From the NCBI GenBank assembly GCA_047602465.1, contig JASGHF010000001.1:1116001-1180000 (forward strand): DNA of 64,000 nt, read 5' to 3'. A program made the translations under genes and the position numbers. The DNA is from JADZAI01 sp047602465. Its GTDB lineage: Bacteria > Pseudomonadota > Alphaproteobacteria > Micropepsales > Micropepsaceae. Under the pieces are notes generated by a model. The model made no database searches and had not been told where the DNA came from. It saw only the letters and a list, made by a program, of their open reading frames with translations. Below, one piece after another: positions 1 to 8,726 of this stretch. Numbering within the stretch: the first letter of the stretch is position 1; every line of letters starts with the position of its first letter.

Positions 1-423
1 GGGCGAGGCCTTGCGATCGAAGGCGATGGCCGCGATGGCCGACGCCGTGTAGGGGCCGATGCCGGGGAGCGTGCGGAGGGTTTCTTCCGTGTCGGGGAAG
101 GCGCCCAGCGCCGCGACCGCCCTGGCGGCGGCATGCAGGTTCCGCGCGCGGGAGTAATAGCCGAGGCCCGCCCATTCGCGCATGACATCGTCGACCGGCG
201 CGGCGGCGAGATCGAAGACCGTCGGCCAGAGCGCCGTGAAGCGTTCGAAGTAGGCCTTCACCGCCGCCACCGTCGTCTGCTGGAGCATGACTTCGCTGAG
301 CCAGACGCGGTAAGGGTCCGCCCGCTCGCCGGGGCGGTAGCGCCAGGGCAGCGTCCGCGCATGGACATCGTACCAGGCGAGGAGTTTGCTGGAGACGGGT
401 TTGCTGAAGACCGGGGAAGCCAT
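1..423 (-). CDS. mutY: A/G-specific adenine DNA glycosylase MutY, N-terminal part (runs off the window)
   Basis: MutY removes adenine mispaired with 8-oxoguanine during base-excision repair. The visible 141 residues begin MASPVFSKPVSSKLLAWYDV. They contain LSEVMLQQT (residues 42-50), whose Glu44 matches the catalytic glutamate of the family, and the helix-hairpin-helix LPGIGPYTASAIAAIAF near the window edge. The catalytic Asp, the Fe-S cluster cysteines and the C-terminal 8-oxoG recognition domain would lie beyond position 1. The ATG at 423-421 lies 10 bases from the divergent start of the DciA-like gene, so the two promoters must overlap each other or the neighbouring coding sequence. The family call is firm; nothing can be said about completeness. 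Confidence 0.93.
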   Translation of the reverse strand, partial: MASPVFSKPVSSKLLAWYDVHARTLPWRYRPGERADPYRVWLSEVMLQQTTVAAVKAYFERFTALWPTVFDLAAAPVDDVMREWAGLGYYSRARNLHAAARAVAALGAFPDTEETLRTLPGIGPYTASAIAAIAFDRKASP

Positions 424-433
424 CGGCCAAGAC

Positions 434-937
434 ATGAGCGAGCGCGAGGACAAGGACAAGAGCGAGGCGCCGCGCATCGCGACACGCGGACCGCGCAAGC
501 TCGCCGGTCTCGCCGGACCGACGGCGCGCGGCCTCGCGGCGGCCAAAGGCTTCGCCATCATGTCGATCGCGACGCGGTGGGCCGACATCGCAGGGCCGCA
601 GCTCGCCCCCCATGCCCGGCCCCAGGCGATTTCGCCCGCCGGCATCCTGACCGTGAAGGTGGAGGGCGCGGCGGCGCTGCTGATCCAGCATCAGCAGCGC
701 GAACTCATCCAGCGCATCGCGGCGCTGGCCGGCGAGGGCGTCGTCAAATCGCTGAAGATCGTGCAGGGGCCGATTGCGCGGGCGCGCGAGCTGAGGCCCA
801 AACCTTTGCCGCCGCGCCTGTCGGCCGCGGAGGAAGCGGCGGTGTCGCATTCGGTCGCGAAGGTCGAAGACCCGGGCCTGCGCGACAGTCTCGCCAAGTT
901 GATGCGGCGGGCTGTGGATAGTTCCCGGCGGCGTTGA
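434..937 (+). CDS. DUF721 / DciA-like protein (probable replicative helicase loader/operator)
   Basis: A 167-residue protein starting MSEREDKDKSEAPR. The charged N-terminus is followed by RGLAAAKGFAIMSIATRW and the DUF721 core (WADIAGPQLAPHARP, GILTVKVEGAAALLIQHQQ). DUF721 includes DciA, which interacts with the DnaB helicase in bacteria lacking DnaC; that role is inferred from the family. I chose the ATG at 434 over an in-frame ATG at 386, because 386 lies inside the divergent mutY and would add an uncharacteristic leader. Its order, mutY-(this)-dsbA-smc, is one I associate with Caulobacterales. The short C-terminal tail ends in arginines. Confidence 0.82.
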   Translation: MSEREDKDKSEAPRIATRGPRKLAGLAGPTARGLAAAKGFAIMSIATRWADIAGPQLAPHARPQAISPAGILTVKVEGAAALLIQHQQRELIQRIAALAGEGVVKSLKIVQGPIARARELRPKPLPPRLSAAEEAAVSHSVAKVEDPGLRDSLAKLMRRAVDSSRRR

Positions 938-1010
938 GGTAGCGCCCAAGCCTCCCTATAAGCGGCGCTTCAAACGGGGCCGCCGGCCCCGCAGCACGGG
1001 AGTTTGGCGC

Positions 1011-1679
1011 GTGGACAATCGTTATCTCGTCGCGGGCGGCGTCGGCGCGGCGGTGGTTGCCGTCGTGGCTGCAGCCTTCTTTTTCCTGATGCCCAAGGAA
1101 GCGACCATCGCCTCGGGCGGCGATGCCGCGGCGGAGCAGGCGCTGGCGATCAAGCCGAGCGATATCGGCCTTGGCGACCCCAACGCGCCGATCAAGATGA
1201 TCGAATACGCCTCGGCCGGGTGCGGCCATTGCGCGGCCTTCGCCATCGAAACCCTGCCCAAGATCAAGGCGGACTGGATCGACAAGGGGCAGGTTTACTA
1301 CGTGCTGCGCGACTATCCGCTCGACACCGTCGCCTATGGCGCGTCGGCGATCGCGCGCTGCCTGCCGCGCGAAGGCTTCTATCCGTTCATGGACGTTCTG
1401 TTCCATTCGCAGGCCGATTGGCACAAGGAACAGGGCGCCATCGACGCCCTCGCCACCCTCGCCCGCCGCGCCGGTCTCTCGCGTGCGCAGGTCGAATCAT
1501 GTTTGAAGGACGAGAAGATCGTCGCTCAGATCCGGGAATCGCGCGAAGAAGCTGTGAATGTTCTGGCCGTCAATTCGACGCCGACCATGTTCGTCAATGG
1601 CGAAAAGGTGACGGGCGCGGCGGCTTATGCGGACTTCGAAGCCAAGTTCAAAGCGGCCCTGGAAAAGAAGCCCAACTGA
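1011..1679 (+). CDS. DsbA-like thioredoxin-fold thiol:disulfide oxidoreductase, membrane anchored
   Basis: A 222-residue protein with a GTG start (MDNRYLVAGGVG). A single hydrophobic segment at residues 8-26 is an uncleaved anchor or signal. The thioredoxin-like domain follows, with active site C71-G-H-C74 in EYASAGCGHCAAF and the cis-proline region NSTPTMFVNG near the C-terminus. This is the DsbA/BdbD (thioredoxin_4) type that forms or exchanges disulfides in the periplasm. It lies 73 bases downstream of the DciA-like gene and 52 bases upstream of smc on the same strand, suggesting cotranscription. Which redox partner it uses cannot be seen. Confidence 0.87.
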   Translation: MDNRYLVAGGVGAAVVAVVAAAFFFLMPKEATIASGGDAAAEQALAIKPSDIGLGDPNAPIKMIEYASAGCGHCAAFAIETLPKIKADWIDKGQVYYVLRDYPLDTVAYGASAIARCLPREGFYPFMDVLFHSQADWHKEQGAIDALATLARRAGLSRAQVESCLKDEKIVAQIRESREEAVNVLAVNSTPTMFVNGEKVTGAAAYADFEAKFKAALEKKPN

Positions 1680-1731
1680 TCCGCCTTCAGGCGGACAGCG
1701 ATCTTCGCGTAGCGGGGTGTAGGTTCAAGCA

Positions 1732-4700
1732 GTGAAGATTTCTCGTATCCGCCTGTCGGGCTTCAAGTCGTTCGTCGAGCCGACGGAGTTGCATGTCGAA
1801 CCCGGTCTCACCGGCATCGTGGGGCCGAACGGCTGCGGCAAGTCGAACCTGCTTGAGGCCCTGCGCTGGGCGATGGGCGAGAACAGCGCCAAGTCCATGC
1901 GCGGTTCGGGCATGGATGACGTGATCTTCGCAGGCTCGGGCAACCGCCCTGCCCGCTCGATGGCCGAAGTCGTCATCGCCATCGACAATCGCGAGCGCAC
2001 CGCGCCGTCGGCCTATAACGACAGCGACCTGATCGAGATTTCGCGCCGCATCGAGCGCGAGGCGGGCAGCGTCTATCGCATCAACGGGCGCGAAGTGCGC
2101 CAGCGCGACGTGCAGCTGTTCTTCGCGGACGCCTCGACCGGCGCGCATTCGCCGGCGCTGGTGCGCCAGGGGCAGATCGGCCAGATCATCGCCGCCAAGC
2201 CGCTGCAGCGCCGCGCCATTCTGGAAGAAGCGGCAGGCATTTCCGGCCTGCATACGCGCCGCCATGAGGCCGAGCTGCGGCTGAAGGCGGCCGAGACCAA
2301 TCTTGGCCGTCTGAACGACGTGATCGGTGAGCTGGAATCGCAGCTGCAGGCGCTGAAGCGCCAGGCGCGGCAGGCGACGCGCTATCGCAATCTGTCGGGC
2401 CTCATCCGGCAGGCGGAGGCGATGGCCTATCACCTGCGCTGGCAGGGTGCGGCGGCCGGCGTCGGCGAGGCCGAGGGTCTTTCGGCGGATGCCGAGCGCG
2501 TGACGGGCGAGGCGACCGAACGGGCCGCCGCCGCCGCCACCGCGCAGACCGAGGCGCATCAGGCGCTGCCGCCGCTGCGTGAGACGGAAGCCGAACGCGC
2601 CGCCGCGTTCCAGCGCCTGCGGATCGAGCGCGACCAGCTCGACGCCGAAGAGCGCCGCGCGCGCGAACAGGCCGCGCGCCTGCAGCGTCAGCTCGCCGAT
2701 ATCGTGGCGGATGTCGCGCGCGAAACCGATCGCGGCGCCGACGCGCACCGGATGATCGAACAGCTGAGCGCCGAGATCGAAGCGCTCGCAGCCGGCGGGG
2801 AAGCGCGCGAGACCGCGCAGACCGACGCACAGGGCGAAGCCGCGGCCGCGCAGGAGATGCTGAGCGGGCTTGAGAGCGAGCTGGATCAGGCCCGCGCCGA
2901 ACTGGCCCGCCTGCAGGCGCGCCGTCAGAGCCTTGAGCGGGCGCGCGACGAAGCGGCGCGGCGCACATCGCGCCTCGTCGACCTGCTGAACGCCAATGCG
3001 GGCGAGCAGTCGCGCGCCGAAGCCGATGCGGCGCAGGCGCCGGACGTGACGGCGGCGGCGGCAGCGCTGAGCGCCGCGCGTGACGCCGCTGAAGCTGCGC
3101 GGGCCGATGTCGCCGCCGCCGAGGCGGCGCGGATCGACGCGCAGGCCGAGATCGAACACTCGCGCGAGCCGCTGGCGGCCGCCGACCGCGAGGTCGCGCG
3201 CCTGAAGGCGGAAGAGCGCGCGATCACCACGCTGCTCGGCACGGGCGGCGGACTGTGGCCCAAGCTGATCGACGCGCTGAGCGTGACGCCCGGCTATGAA
3301 GCGGCGCTGGCCGCGGCGCTGGGCGATGATCTGGACGTGCCGCTGGATGAAGCGGCCCCCGCGCATTGGCGTGCCCTGCCGCCGGTCGAGGCGCACGCGG
3401 CGCTGCCGGACGGCGCGACGCCCTTGTCGCAGTTCGTCGTGGCGCCGGACGCGCTGGCGCGGCGTCTGGAGCAGATCGGCGTGATCGATGCGGCGGCGGG
3501 CGATGCGATGCAGGCGGGCCTCGCGCCCGGTCAGCGTCTCGTCAGCCAGACCGGCGCGCTGTGGCGCTGGGACGGTCTGCGCAGCGCCGCCGATGCCGAG
3601 ACGCCGGCGGCGATCCGTCTGGCGCAGCGCAATCGCCTCGATGTCGTGAAGGATGAACTGGCGTCGGCCGACGAAGCCGCAGCGGCGGCGCGCGCGGCGT
3701 TCCATGCGGCGCGGGAAGCGGGCGAAGCGGCGGTGACGGCCGAGCGCATGGCGCAGCAGACCGTGCGCCAGAACGATCAGGCCCTATCGGCGGCGGAGCG
3801 TGCGGCGGGTGAAGCCGAGCGTGAGGCGATCCGTCATTCGGCGCGCGCGGCGGCGCTGCGCGAGACGGCCGAGCGTCTGACCGCCGACCATGCCGAAGCG
3901 GAGAAATCGTCGGACGAGGCCGTTGCGGCCCTGGCCGAAGTGACCGGCGAGAGCGATCTCGGCGCGCGCATCCAGTCGCTGCAGGGCGATGTGAGCGCGG
4001 CGCGCGGCGCGGCGAGCGATGCGCGCGGCGCGGTGGAAACCGCCAAGCGGGATATCGCCGTGGCGCTGGCGCGCAGCAGCGCGGCCAGCCGCGAACTGGA
4101 AGACTGGACGCGGCGCGGCGATGCGGCGCGGGCCCAGATCGCCGCGCTGGAAGAGCGTCAGGCCGCAGGCCAGGACGAACTGACGGAAGTGGAGCAGATC
4201 CCCGGCGAGATCGAGGGCAAGCGCACCGCGCTGCTGGACGCCATCGCCACCGCCGAGGAAGCGCGCCGCGTGGCGGCCGAGGCGCTGGCCGCGGCCGAAG
4301 CCGAAGCGCAGCGCGCCGACCGCGAGGCGAAGGCCGCCGATGCGGCGCTGTCGGATGCGCGTGAAGCGCGCGCGCACCGCGTCGCGGGCCTTGAGAACGC
4401 GCGCAACCGCCTCGCCGAGACGGCGGCGCGCATTCGCGAAGCGCTGGAATGCGAGCCGGATGCGCTGCTGGAGAAGGCGGGCCACGAAGAGGGCGATGCC
4501 GTCCCTGCGCTCGACCAGATCGACGCCAAGGTCGACCGGCTGAAGCGCGAGCGCGAGAGCCTGGGCGGCGTGAATTTGCGCGCCGACGAGGAAGCGCAGG
4601 AATACGAGACGCGGCTTGAATCCATGACGGCGGAAAAGGCTGATCTGGAATCGGCCATCGCCAAGCTGCGCGGCGCGATCGGCAGCCTGAACCGCGAAGG

Positions 4701-5184
4701 CCGCGAGCGCCTGCTGGCCGCGTTCGACACGGTGAACAACCACTTCAAGCGGCTGTTCACGACGCTGTTCGGCGGCGGCGAGGCGGAGCTGACGCTGACC
4801 GAGAGCGAAGATCCGCTGGAAGCGGGCCTGGAAATCCTCGCCAAGCCGCCGGGCAAGAAGCTGTCGACGCTGTCGCTGCTGTCGGGCGGCGAGCAGACGC
4901 TGACGGCGCTGTCGCTGATCTTCGCGATCTTCCTGTCGAACCCCTCGCCGATCTGCGTGCTGGACGAAGTCGACGCGCCGCTGGACGACGCCAATATCGA
5001 GCGCTTCTGCAATCTCATGGACGAGATGACGAAGCTGACCGAGACGCGCTTCCTGATGATCACCCATCACGCCTTCACCATGGCGCGCATGGACCGGCTG
5101 ATGGGCGTGACCATGCAGGAGCGCGGCGTCAGCCAGCTCGTGTCGGTGGATCTCACGAGCGCCGAGCGGCTTGCGGCGGAATGA
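1732..5184 (+). CDS. smc: Chromosome segregation ATPase Smc
   Basis: A full-length 1150-residue SMC protein with a GTG start giving MKISRIRLSGFKSFVEP. Walker A is GPNGCGKSN (residues 31-39). Two long Ala/Glu/Arg-rich coiled coils (about 170-495 and 645-1000) flank a hinge (about 503-640, containing LGTGGGLWPKLIDAL). The C-terminal head has the signature LSGGEQ (residues 1050-1055) and Walker B ICVLDEVDAPLDD. Smc dimers with ScpAB compact and segregate the chromosome. Length and domain order are normal. The extreme alanine content of the coils produces many spurious open frames on the other strand. Imperfect GCCGGC repeats just after the stop (about 5186-5216) could form a terminator hairpin, but there is no T tract. 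Confidence 0.96.
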   Translation: MKISRIRLSGFKSFVEPTELHVEPGLTGIVGPNGCGKSNLLEALRWAMGENSAKSMRGSGMDDVIFAGSGNRPARSMAEVVIAIDNRERTAPSAYNDSDLIEISRRIEREAGSVYRINGREVRQRDVQLFFADASTGAHSPALVRQGQIGQIIAAKPLQRRAILEEAAGISGLHTRRHEAELRLKAAETNLGRLNDVIGELESQLQALKRQARQATRYRNLSGLIRQAEAMAYHLRWQGAAAGVGEAEGLSADAERVTGEATERAAAAATAQTEAHQALPPLRETEAERAAAFQRLRIERDQLDAEERRAREQAARLQRQLADIVADVARETDRGADAHRMIEQLSAEIEALAAGGEARETAQTDAQGEAAAAQEMLSGLESELDQARAELARLQARRQSLERARDEAARRTSRLVDLLNANAGEQSRAEADAAQAPDVTAAAAALSAARDAAEAARADVAAAEAARIDAQAEIEHSREPLAAADREVARLKAEERAITTLLGTGGGLWPKLIDALSVTPGYEAALAAALGDDLDVPLDEAAPAHWRALPPVEAHAALPDGATPLSQFVVAPDALARRLEQIGVIDAAAGDAMQAGLAPGQRLVSQTGALWRWDGLRSAADAETPAAIRLAQRNRLDVVKDELASADEAAAAARAAFHAAREAGEAAVTAERMAQQTVRQNDQALSAAERAAGEAEREAIRHSARAAALRETAERLTADHAEAEKSSDEAVAALAEVTGESDLGARIQSLQGDVSAARGAASDARGAVETAKRDIAVALARSSAASRELEDWTRRGDAARAQIAALEERQAAGQDELTEVEQIPGEIEGKRTALLDAIATAEEARRVAAEALAAAEAEAQRADREAKAADAALSDAREARAHRVAGLENARNRLAETAARIREALECEPDALLEKAGHEEGDAVPALDQIDAKVDRLKRERESLGGVNLRADEEAQEYETRLESMTAEKADLESAIAKLRGAIGSLNREGRERLLAAFDTVNNHFKRLFTTLFGGGEAELTLTESEDPLEAGLEILAKPPGKKLSTLSLLSGGEQTLTALSLIFAIFLSNPSPICVLDEVDAPLDDANIERFCNLMDEMTKLTETRFLMITHHAFTMARMDRLMGVTMQERGVSQLVSVDLTSAERLAAE

Positions 5185-5263
5185 CGCCGGCCTGACAAGC
5201 GTCACTTGCGCCGGCCCCGGCGTTCGCCCATCTCTGCGGCGAACGAATTGGGGTTCGTGAGAC

Positions 5264-5944
5264 ATGGCCAAAGCCGCGAAGAAACCTGTCCGCGCCGCGA
5301 AGCCGGCGCCGAAAATGACGCCGAAGCCGCCTCAGCGCAGGAAACTGCTGACCGTGAAGCAGCGCGACCGCCTGCTGGGCGCGGCGATGAAGACGCTGGC
5401 CGAGCAGGGCTATGACGCCTTCACGGTGGCGCGCGTGGCGAGCCGCGCGAAGCTGGACCTGGCGACGGTGCGGTCGTCCTTCCCCAGCAAGCTGCATCTG
5501 CTGGCGGCGGCGCTGGAGACCAATGTCGAGAAGGATTCCGACGATACCGAGGCGTTGATCCTGCGCGAGATCGACTTCAAGGGAGATCTCGATGCGGCGA
5601 TGGTGCGGATGATGTCGGGCCAGCTGCATCGCCATATCAATGGCGGCTGGCTGACCCTCTTCACCAATCTCGACCTCAGCATGGAAGAGCCGGACCACGC
5701 CGATATGTGGCGCATGATGGAGCATCGGATCGGCGAACGCGGCATCCGCATCGTCGGCGAGATGCAGCGGCGCGGCTATATCGACGATGGCCTGGAGCCG
5801 ATGTGGGTGCAGTTCTTCTGGAATGCGCTGATGGACGGGATCGGCGTGCGCCTGCGCGCCCTGCCCGAGGGGACCGGCGTTGCGGAGATTTCCAAAGCCC
5901 TGGCGCCCATCCTGCTGAGAGGCTTCGCGCCCAAGCGCCCTTGA
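5264..5944 (+). CDS. TetR-family transcriptional regulator
   Basis: A 226-residue protein with a basic N-terminal tail (Lys/Ala/Pro-rich, residues 1-30), then a TetR-type helix-turn-helix: RDRLLGAAMKTLAEQGYDAF followed by TVARVASRAKLDLATVRSSF (about 38-76). The rest is a helical ligand-binding or dimerisation domain typical of the family. It sits between smc and the atp operon with no obvious partner gene. TGAC-AAGC-GTCA at 5193-5204, just upstream, is a short inverted repeat that could be an autoregulatory operator, though it is too short to be sure. Ligand and targets are unknown. Confidence 0.8.
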   Translation: MAKAAKKPVRAAKPAPKMTPKPPQRRKLLTVKQRDRLLGAAMKTLAEQGYDAFTVARVASRAKLDLATVRSSFPSKLHLLAAALETNVEKDSDDTEALILREIDFKGDLDAAMVRMMSGQLHRHINGGWLTLFTNLDLSMEEPDHADMWRMMEHRIGERGIRIVGEMQRRGYIDDGLEPMWVQFFWNALMDGIGVRLRALPEGTGVAEISKALAPILLRGFAPKRP

Positions 5945-6054
5945 GGGCGATTCCGCACGCGGTTGTTCGCAATCGCAGCGAAAACCCCGCCGGAGAACGG
6001 GCGCCTTCCGGAAAAGCAATTACTTTTCAGATAGTTAGGCCGGAGAGAGCGCGC

Positions 6055-6082
6055 TTGACTTCATAGGTGCCCGCCCATAGTT
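6055..6082 (+). promoter_or_regulatory. Candidate sigma-70-type promoter for the atp operon
   Basis: In the 211-base gap before atpI there is TTGACT (6055-6060), then 16 bases, then ATAGTT (6077-6082). The -35 matches 5 of 6 consensus bases; the -10 is weak. Nothing else in the gap looks like a gene. The leader would be about 65 bases long. Position is inferred only. Confidence 0.3.
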
Positions 6083-6155
6083 TCCGCGCGAATTTAACCG
6101 GGGGCACCCCGCGACACGGCGTCACAGCCGATGTGGCGGGCCTAACGTAAACGGC

Positions 6156-6533
6156 ATGTCGTCGACTTCGAACGGTCCGGACGACAAACGCAGACTCGAC
6201 GAGCTTGGCCGCCGGCTGAGCGACCTCGAAAAGCGTGCCGAAGCGACAGGAACGATCCCGCGAAAATCGACTGCCGAGCCCAATACCGCGCTCGGATCGG
6301 CCTTCAAGCTGTCGACGGAATTCGTCGCGGCGCTGGTGGTCGGCGGCGGGATCGGGTGGCTGCTGGACAACGCCTTCGGCACGCGCCCTGCGCTGCTGCT
6401 GACGTTGCTGGCGCTCGGGGTCGCGGCCGGATTCTACGGCGTGTTCCGCACCGCGCGGCGCATGCAGGCGGAAGACGCCGAAAAGGCGAAAGCGGCGCCC
6501 AGCGTGGCGACGCAGGACGAAGACGAGGACTGA
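6156..6533 (+). CDS. atpI: ATP synthase accessory protein AtpI
   Basis: A 125-residue protein with a hydrophilic N-terminus (DDKRRLDELGRRLSDLEKR), two hydrophobic helices (about 52-70 with GGGIGWLLDNAFG, and 76-95 ending GFYGVFRTARRM), and an acidic C-terminal tail. This is the alphaproteobacterial AtpI type, first gene of the F0 operon. It is thought to help assemble the c-ring or insert F0 rather than to be a structural subunit. The stop lies 6 bases before atpB. The following genes a-c-b'-b support the call. Confidence 0.87.
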   Translation: MSSTSNGPDDKRRLDELGRRLSDLEKRAEATGTIPRKSTAEPNTALGSAFKLSTEFVAALVVGGGIGWLLDNAFGTRPALLLTLLALGVAAGFYGVFRTARRMQAEDAEKAKAAPSVATQDEDED

Positions 6534-6539
6534 AGGCGT

Positions 6540-7310
6540 ATGCTGAACATGGTCGCCGGCCCGATGGAGCAGTTCACGGTGAAACCCGTGAGCTGGCTGC
6601 CGCACATCAATGTCGGCGGTCTGGATCTGTCGTTCACCAACGCGGCGCTGTGGATGACCATCGCCGCGGTCGGCGTCAGCGCCTTCCTGCTGATCGGCAT
6701 GGCCCGCGCCGCGCTGGTGCCCGGCCGCATGCAGTCGATGGCCGAACTTTCGTATGAGTTCATCGCCAACACCGTGCGCAACAACGCCGGCGAAGAGGGG
6801 ATGAAGTATTTCCCCCTCATCTTCACGCTCTTCATGTTCGTGCTGTTCTGCAACCTGTTCGGCCTGCTGCCCTACTCGTTCACGCCGACCAGCCACATCA
6901 TCGTCACCTTCGCGCTGGCCGCGCTGGTGTTCCTGACCGTGATCATCGTGGGCCTGCTGCGCCACGGCCTGCACTTCTTCTCGCTGTTCGTGCCGTCGGG
7001 CGTTCCGGGCTGGCTGCTGCCGCTGATCGTCGTCATCGAGGTGATCTCGTTCCTGTCGCGTCCGATCAGCCTTTCGGTGCGTCTGTTCGCCAACATGCTG
7101 GCCGGCCACACCATGCTGAAAGTGTTCGCCGGCTTCGTGGTGAGCCTGGGCGCCGCCGGCGGCATCATGTCGGCCGGCGCGATCCTGCCGCTGCTCGGCA
7201 TCGTCGCGGTCACCGCGCTGGAATTCCTGGTCGCCTTCCTGCAGGCCTATGTCTTCGCGGTGCTGACCAGCATCTACCTGAACGACGCCATCCACCTGCA
7301 CGAACACTAG
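6540..7310 (+). CDS. atpB: ATP synthase F0 subunit a
   Basis: A 256-residue polytopic membrane protein. The conserved helix SRPISLSVRLFANMLAGH carries Arg181, the equivalent of E. coli Arg210, which faces the c-ring and is essential for proton translocation. FCNLFGLLPYSFTPTSHI and a hydrophobic C-terminal helix are also typical. Subunit a supplies the proton half-channels of F0. It is the second gene of atpI-B-E-B'-F. The F1 genes are absent, which is the usual split arrangement in alphaproteobacteria. Confidence 0.96.
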   Translation: MLNMVAGPMEQFTVKPVSWLPHINVGGLDLSFTNAALWMTIAAVGVSAFLLIGMARAALVPGRMQSMAELSYEFIANTVRNNAGEEGMKYFPLIFTLFMFVLFCNLFGLLPYSFTPTSHIIVTFALAALVFLTVIIVGLLRHGLHFFSLFVPSGVPGWLLPLIVVIEVISFLSRPISLSVRLFANMLAGHTMLKVFAGFVVSLGAAGGIMSAGAILPLLGIVAVTALEFLVAFLQAYVFAVLTSIYLNDAIHLHEH

Positions 7311-7380
7311 ATTTCATCCGAATGCGGCCTGCCCACATGGTCGACACACCAACCAACCTGTTCCTCGAGGAGTGACTACA

Positions 7381-7605
7381 ATGGAAGCTGAAGCAGCGAA
7401 GTTCATCGGCGCCGGCCTTGCCTCTCTCGCCCTGCTGGGCGCCGGCATCGGCATCGGCAACATCTTCGGCAACTTCCTGTCGGGCGCCCTGCGCAATCCG
7501 GGTGCGGCCGCCAGCCAGAACGGCAACCTGCTGCTCGGCTTCGCGCTGTGCGAAGCGACCGGCCTGTTCGGCCTGGTGCTGGCGTTCGTCATTCTGTTCG
7601 GTTGA
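7381..7605 (+). CDS. atpE: ATP synthase F0 subunit c
   Basis: A 74-residue proteolipid, MEAEAAKFIGAGLASLALLG. It forms two helices joined by the polar loop ALRNPGAAAS, with Glu58 (FALCEATGL) as the proton-binding carboxylate and glycine-rich helix 1 (GAGIGIGNIFGN). I chose the ATG at 7381 because GAGGAG at 7367-7372 is correctly spaced for it, although an in-frame GTG at 7372 would add three residues. The cysteine before the ion-binding glutamate is a little unusual. The c-ring couples proton flow to rotation. Confidence 0.95.
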   Translation: MEAEAAKFIGAGLASLALLGAGIGIGNIFGNFLSGALRNPGAAASQNGNLLLGFALCEATGLFGLVLAFVILFG

Positions 7606-7627
7606 TCTCTGACGGGAGGGCGGCCTC

Positions 7628-8215
7628 ATGGCCATCCTGACCGCGCTCGCATCGGCCGCCTTCTGGGCGGCCGCGACGAGCGCTCCTCACGCCGCAGACG
7701 CTGCGCACGGCGCCGAGCACAAGGGCGGCATGCCCCAGCTCGCGACCGAGACATTCGCCGGCCAGCTCTTCTGGCTCGCGATCAGCTTCGTGCTGCTCTA
7801 CGTGCTGCTCGCCTTCGTGGTGATCCCGCGCATCCGCAAGGTTCTGGAGACGCGCCAGGCGCGCATCGCCGGAGATTCGGCGTCCGCGGCGTCGGCGAAG
7901 GAAGCGGCCGACGCAGCCCTGAAGGCGTATGAGACGGCGCTGGCGGACGCACGCAATCGCGGCCGCACGCTGGGCGACGAAACCCGCGCCCGCGTCAAAG
8001 GCGAAACCGAAGCTGCGCGTCACGCGGCCGAGGAAAAGCTGAACGCCGACCTCGCCGCCGCCGATGCCCGCATCGGCGCCAGCAAATCGGCCGCGCTTTC
8101 CCACGTGCGTTCCGTCGCGGCCGATACGGCGGCCGCGATCGTCACGCGCCTGACCGGCGAAAGCGTGAGCGCCGCGGATGCAGGCGCGGCGGTCGACGCC
8201 GCCCTCGCCCGCTAA
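7628..8215 (+). CDS. atpF2: ATP synthase F0 subunit b'
   Basis: A 195-residue peripheral-stalk subunit. A periplasmic N-terminus is followed by one membrane helix (about 40-68, LFWLAISFVLLYVLLAFVVI) and PRIRKVLETRQ, then a long Ala-rich amphipathic coiled coil. Alphaproteobacteria carry two different b-type subunits; this first copy, with the longer N-terminus and IRKVLETR motif, is b' by its position. It heterodimerises with b to hold F1 to F0. It starts 22 bases after atpE behind GGAGGGCGG. Confidence 0.92.
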   Translation: MAILTALASAAFWAAATSAPHAADAAHGAEHKGGMPQLATETFAGQLFWLAISFVLLYVLLAFVVIPRIRKVLETRQARIAGDSASAASAKEAADAALKAYETALADARNRGRTLGDETRARVKGETEAARHAAEEKLNADLAAADARIGASKSAALSHVRSVAADTAAAIVTRLTGESVSAADAGAAVDAALAR

Positions 8216-8225
8216 GGAGAACGCG

Positions 8226-8726
8226 ATGCACGACGGTCCCATCTATCTCGATCCGACCTTCTGGGTCGGCGTCGGCCTCGTCATCTTCCTGCTGGTCGTG
8301 ATCTGGAAGAAGGTGCCGGGCGTGCTGGCCAAGCAGCTCGACGCCCGCGCGGCGGCCATCTCGTCCGAACTGGACGAGGCCAAGCGCCTGCGTGCGGAGG
8401 CGGCTGCGCTGCTCGCCTCGTACCAGGCCAAGGCCAAGGAAGCCGAAGGCGAAGCGGCGAGCATCCTGAAAGCCGCCGAAGCGGAAGCCGCGCGCATGCA
8501 GGCCGACGGCAAGGCGGCGCTGGAGGCGCTGATCGCCCGCCGCACCAAGATGGCCGAGGACAAGATCGCCCAGGCCGAAGCCTCGGCGCTGGCCGATGTG
8601 AAGTCGGCCGCCGCCGATGCCGCCATCGCCGCCGCCGGCGCGCTGATCGGCGCCCGCGTCGATGCGGCCAAGGCATCGGCTCTGGCCGATGGCGCGATCC
8701 GCGACCTCCGCGCGAAGCTGAACTAG
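8226..8726 (+). CDS. atpF: ATP synthase F0 subunit b
   Basis: A 166-residue protein with a short N-terminus, one membrane helix (FWVGVGLVIFLLVVIWKKVP), then a charged coiled coil (ISSELDEAKRLRAEAAALL). It is the second peripheral-stalk subunit and last gene of the operon. The ATG at 8226 is preceded by AAGGAGA (8214-8220); an upstream in-frame ATG at 8178 lies within b' and is not credible. The stop TAG overlaps the stop of the convergent MgtC/DUF4010 gene, so there is no space for a conventional terminator between them. Confidence 0.94.
   Translation: MHDGPIYLDPTFWVGVGLVIFLLVVIWKKVPGVLAKQLDARAAAISSELDEAKRLRAEAAALLASYQAKAKEAEGEAASILKAAEAEAARMQADGKAALEALIARRTKMAEDKIAQAEASALADVKSAAADAAIAAAGALIGARVDAAKASALADGAIRDLRAKLN

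Noticed and set aside
5193..5204. TGAC-AAGC-GTCA as the TetR operator
   Set aside because: Four-base arms are too short to separate from chance in this sequence; mentioned only as a possibility.
7372..7380. GTG at 7372 as atpE start
   Set aside because: It overlaps the ribosome-binding purines that serve the ATG at 7381, and the family starts at the ATG.
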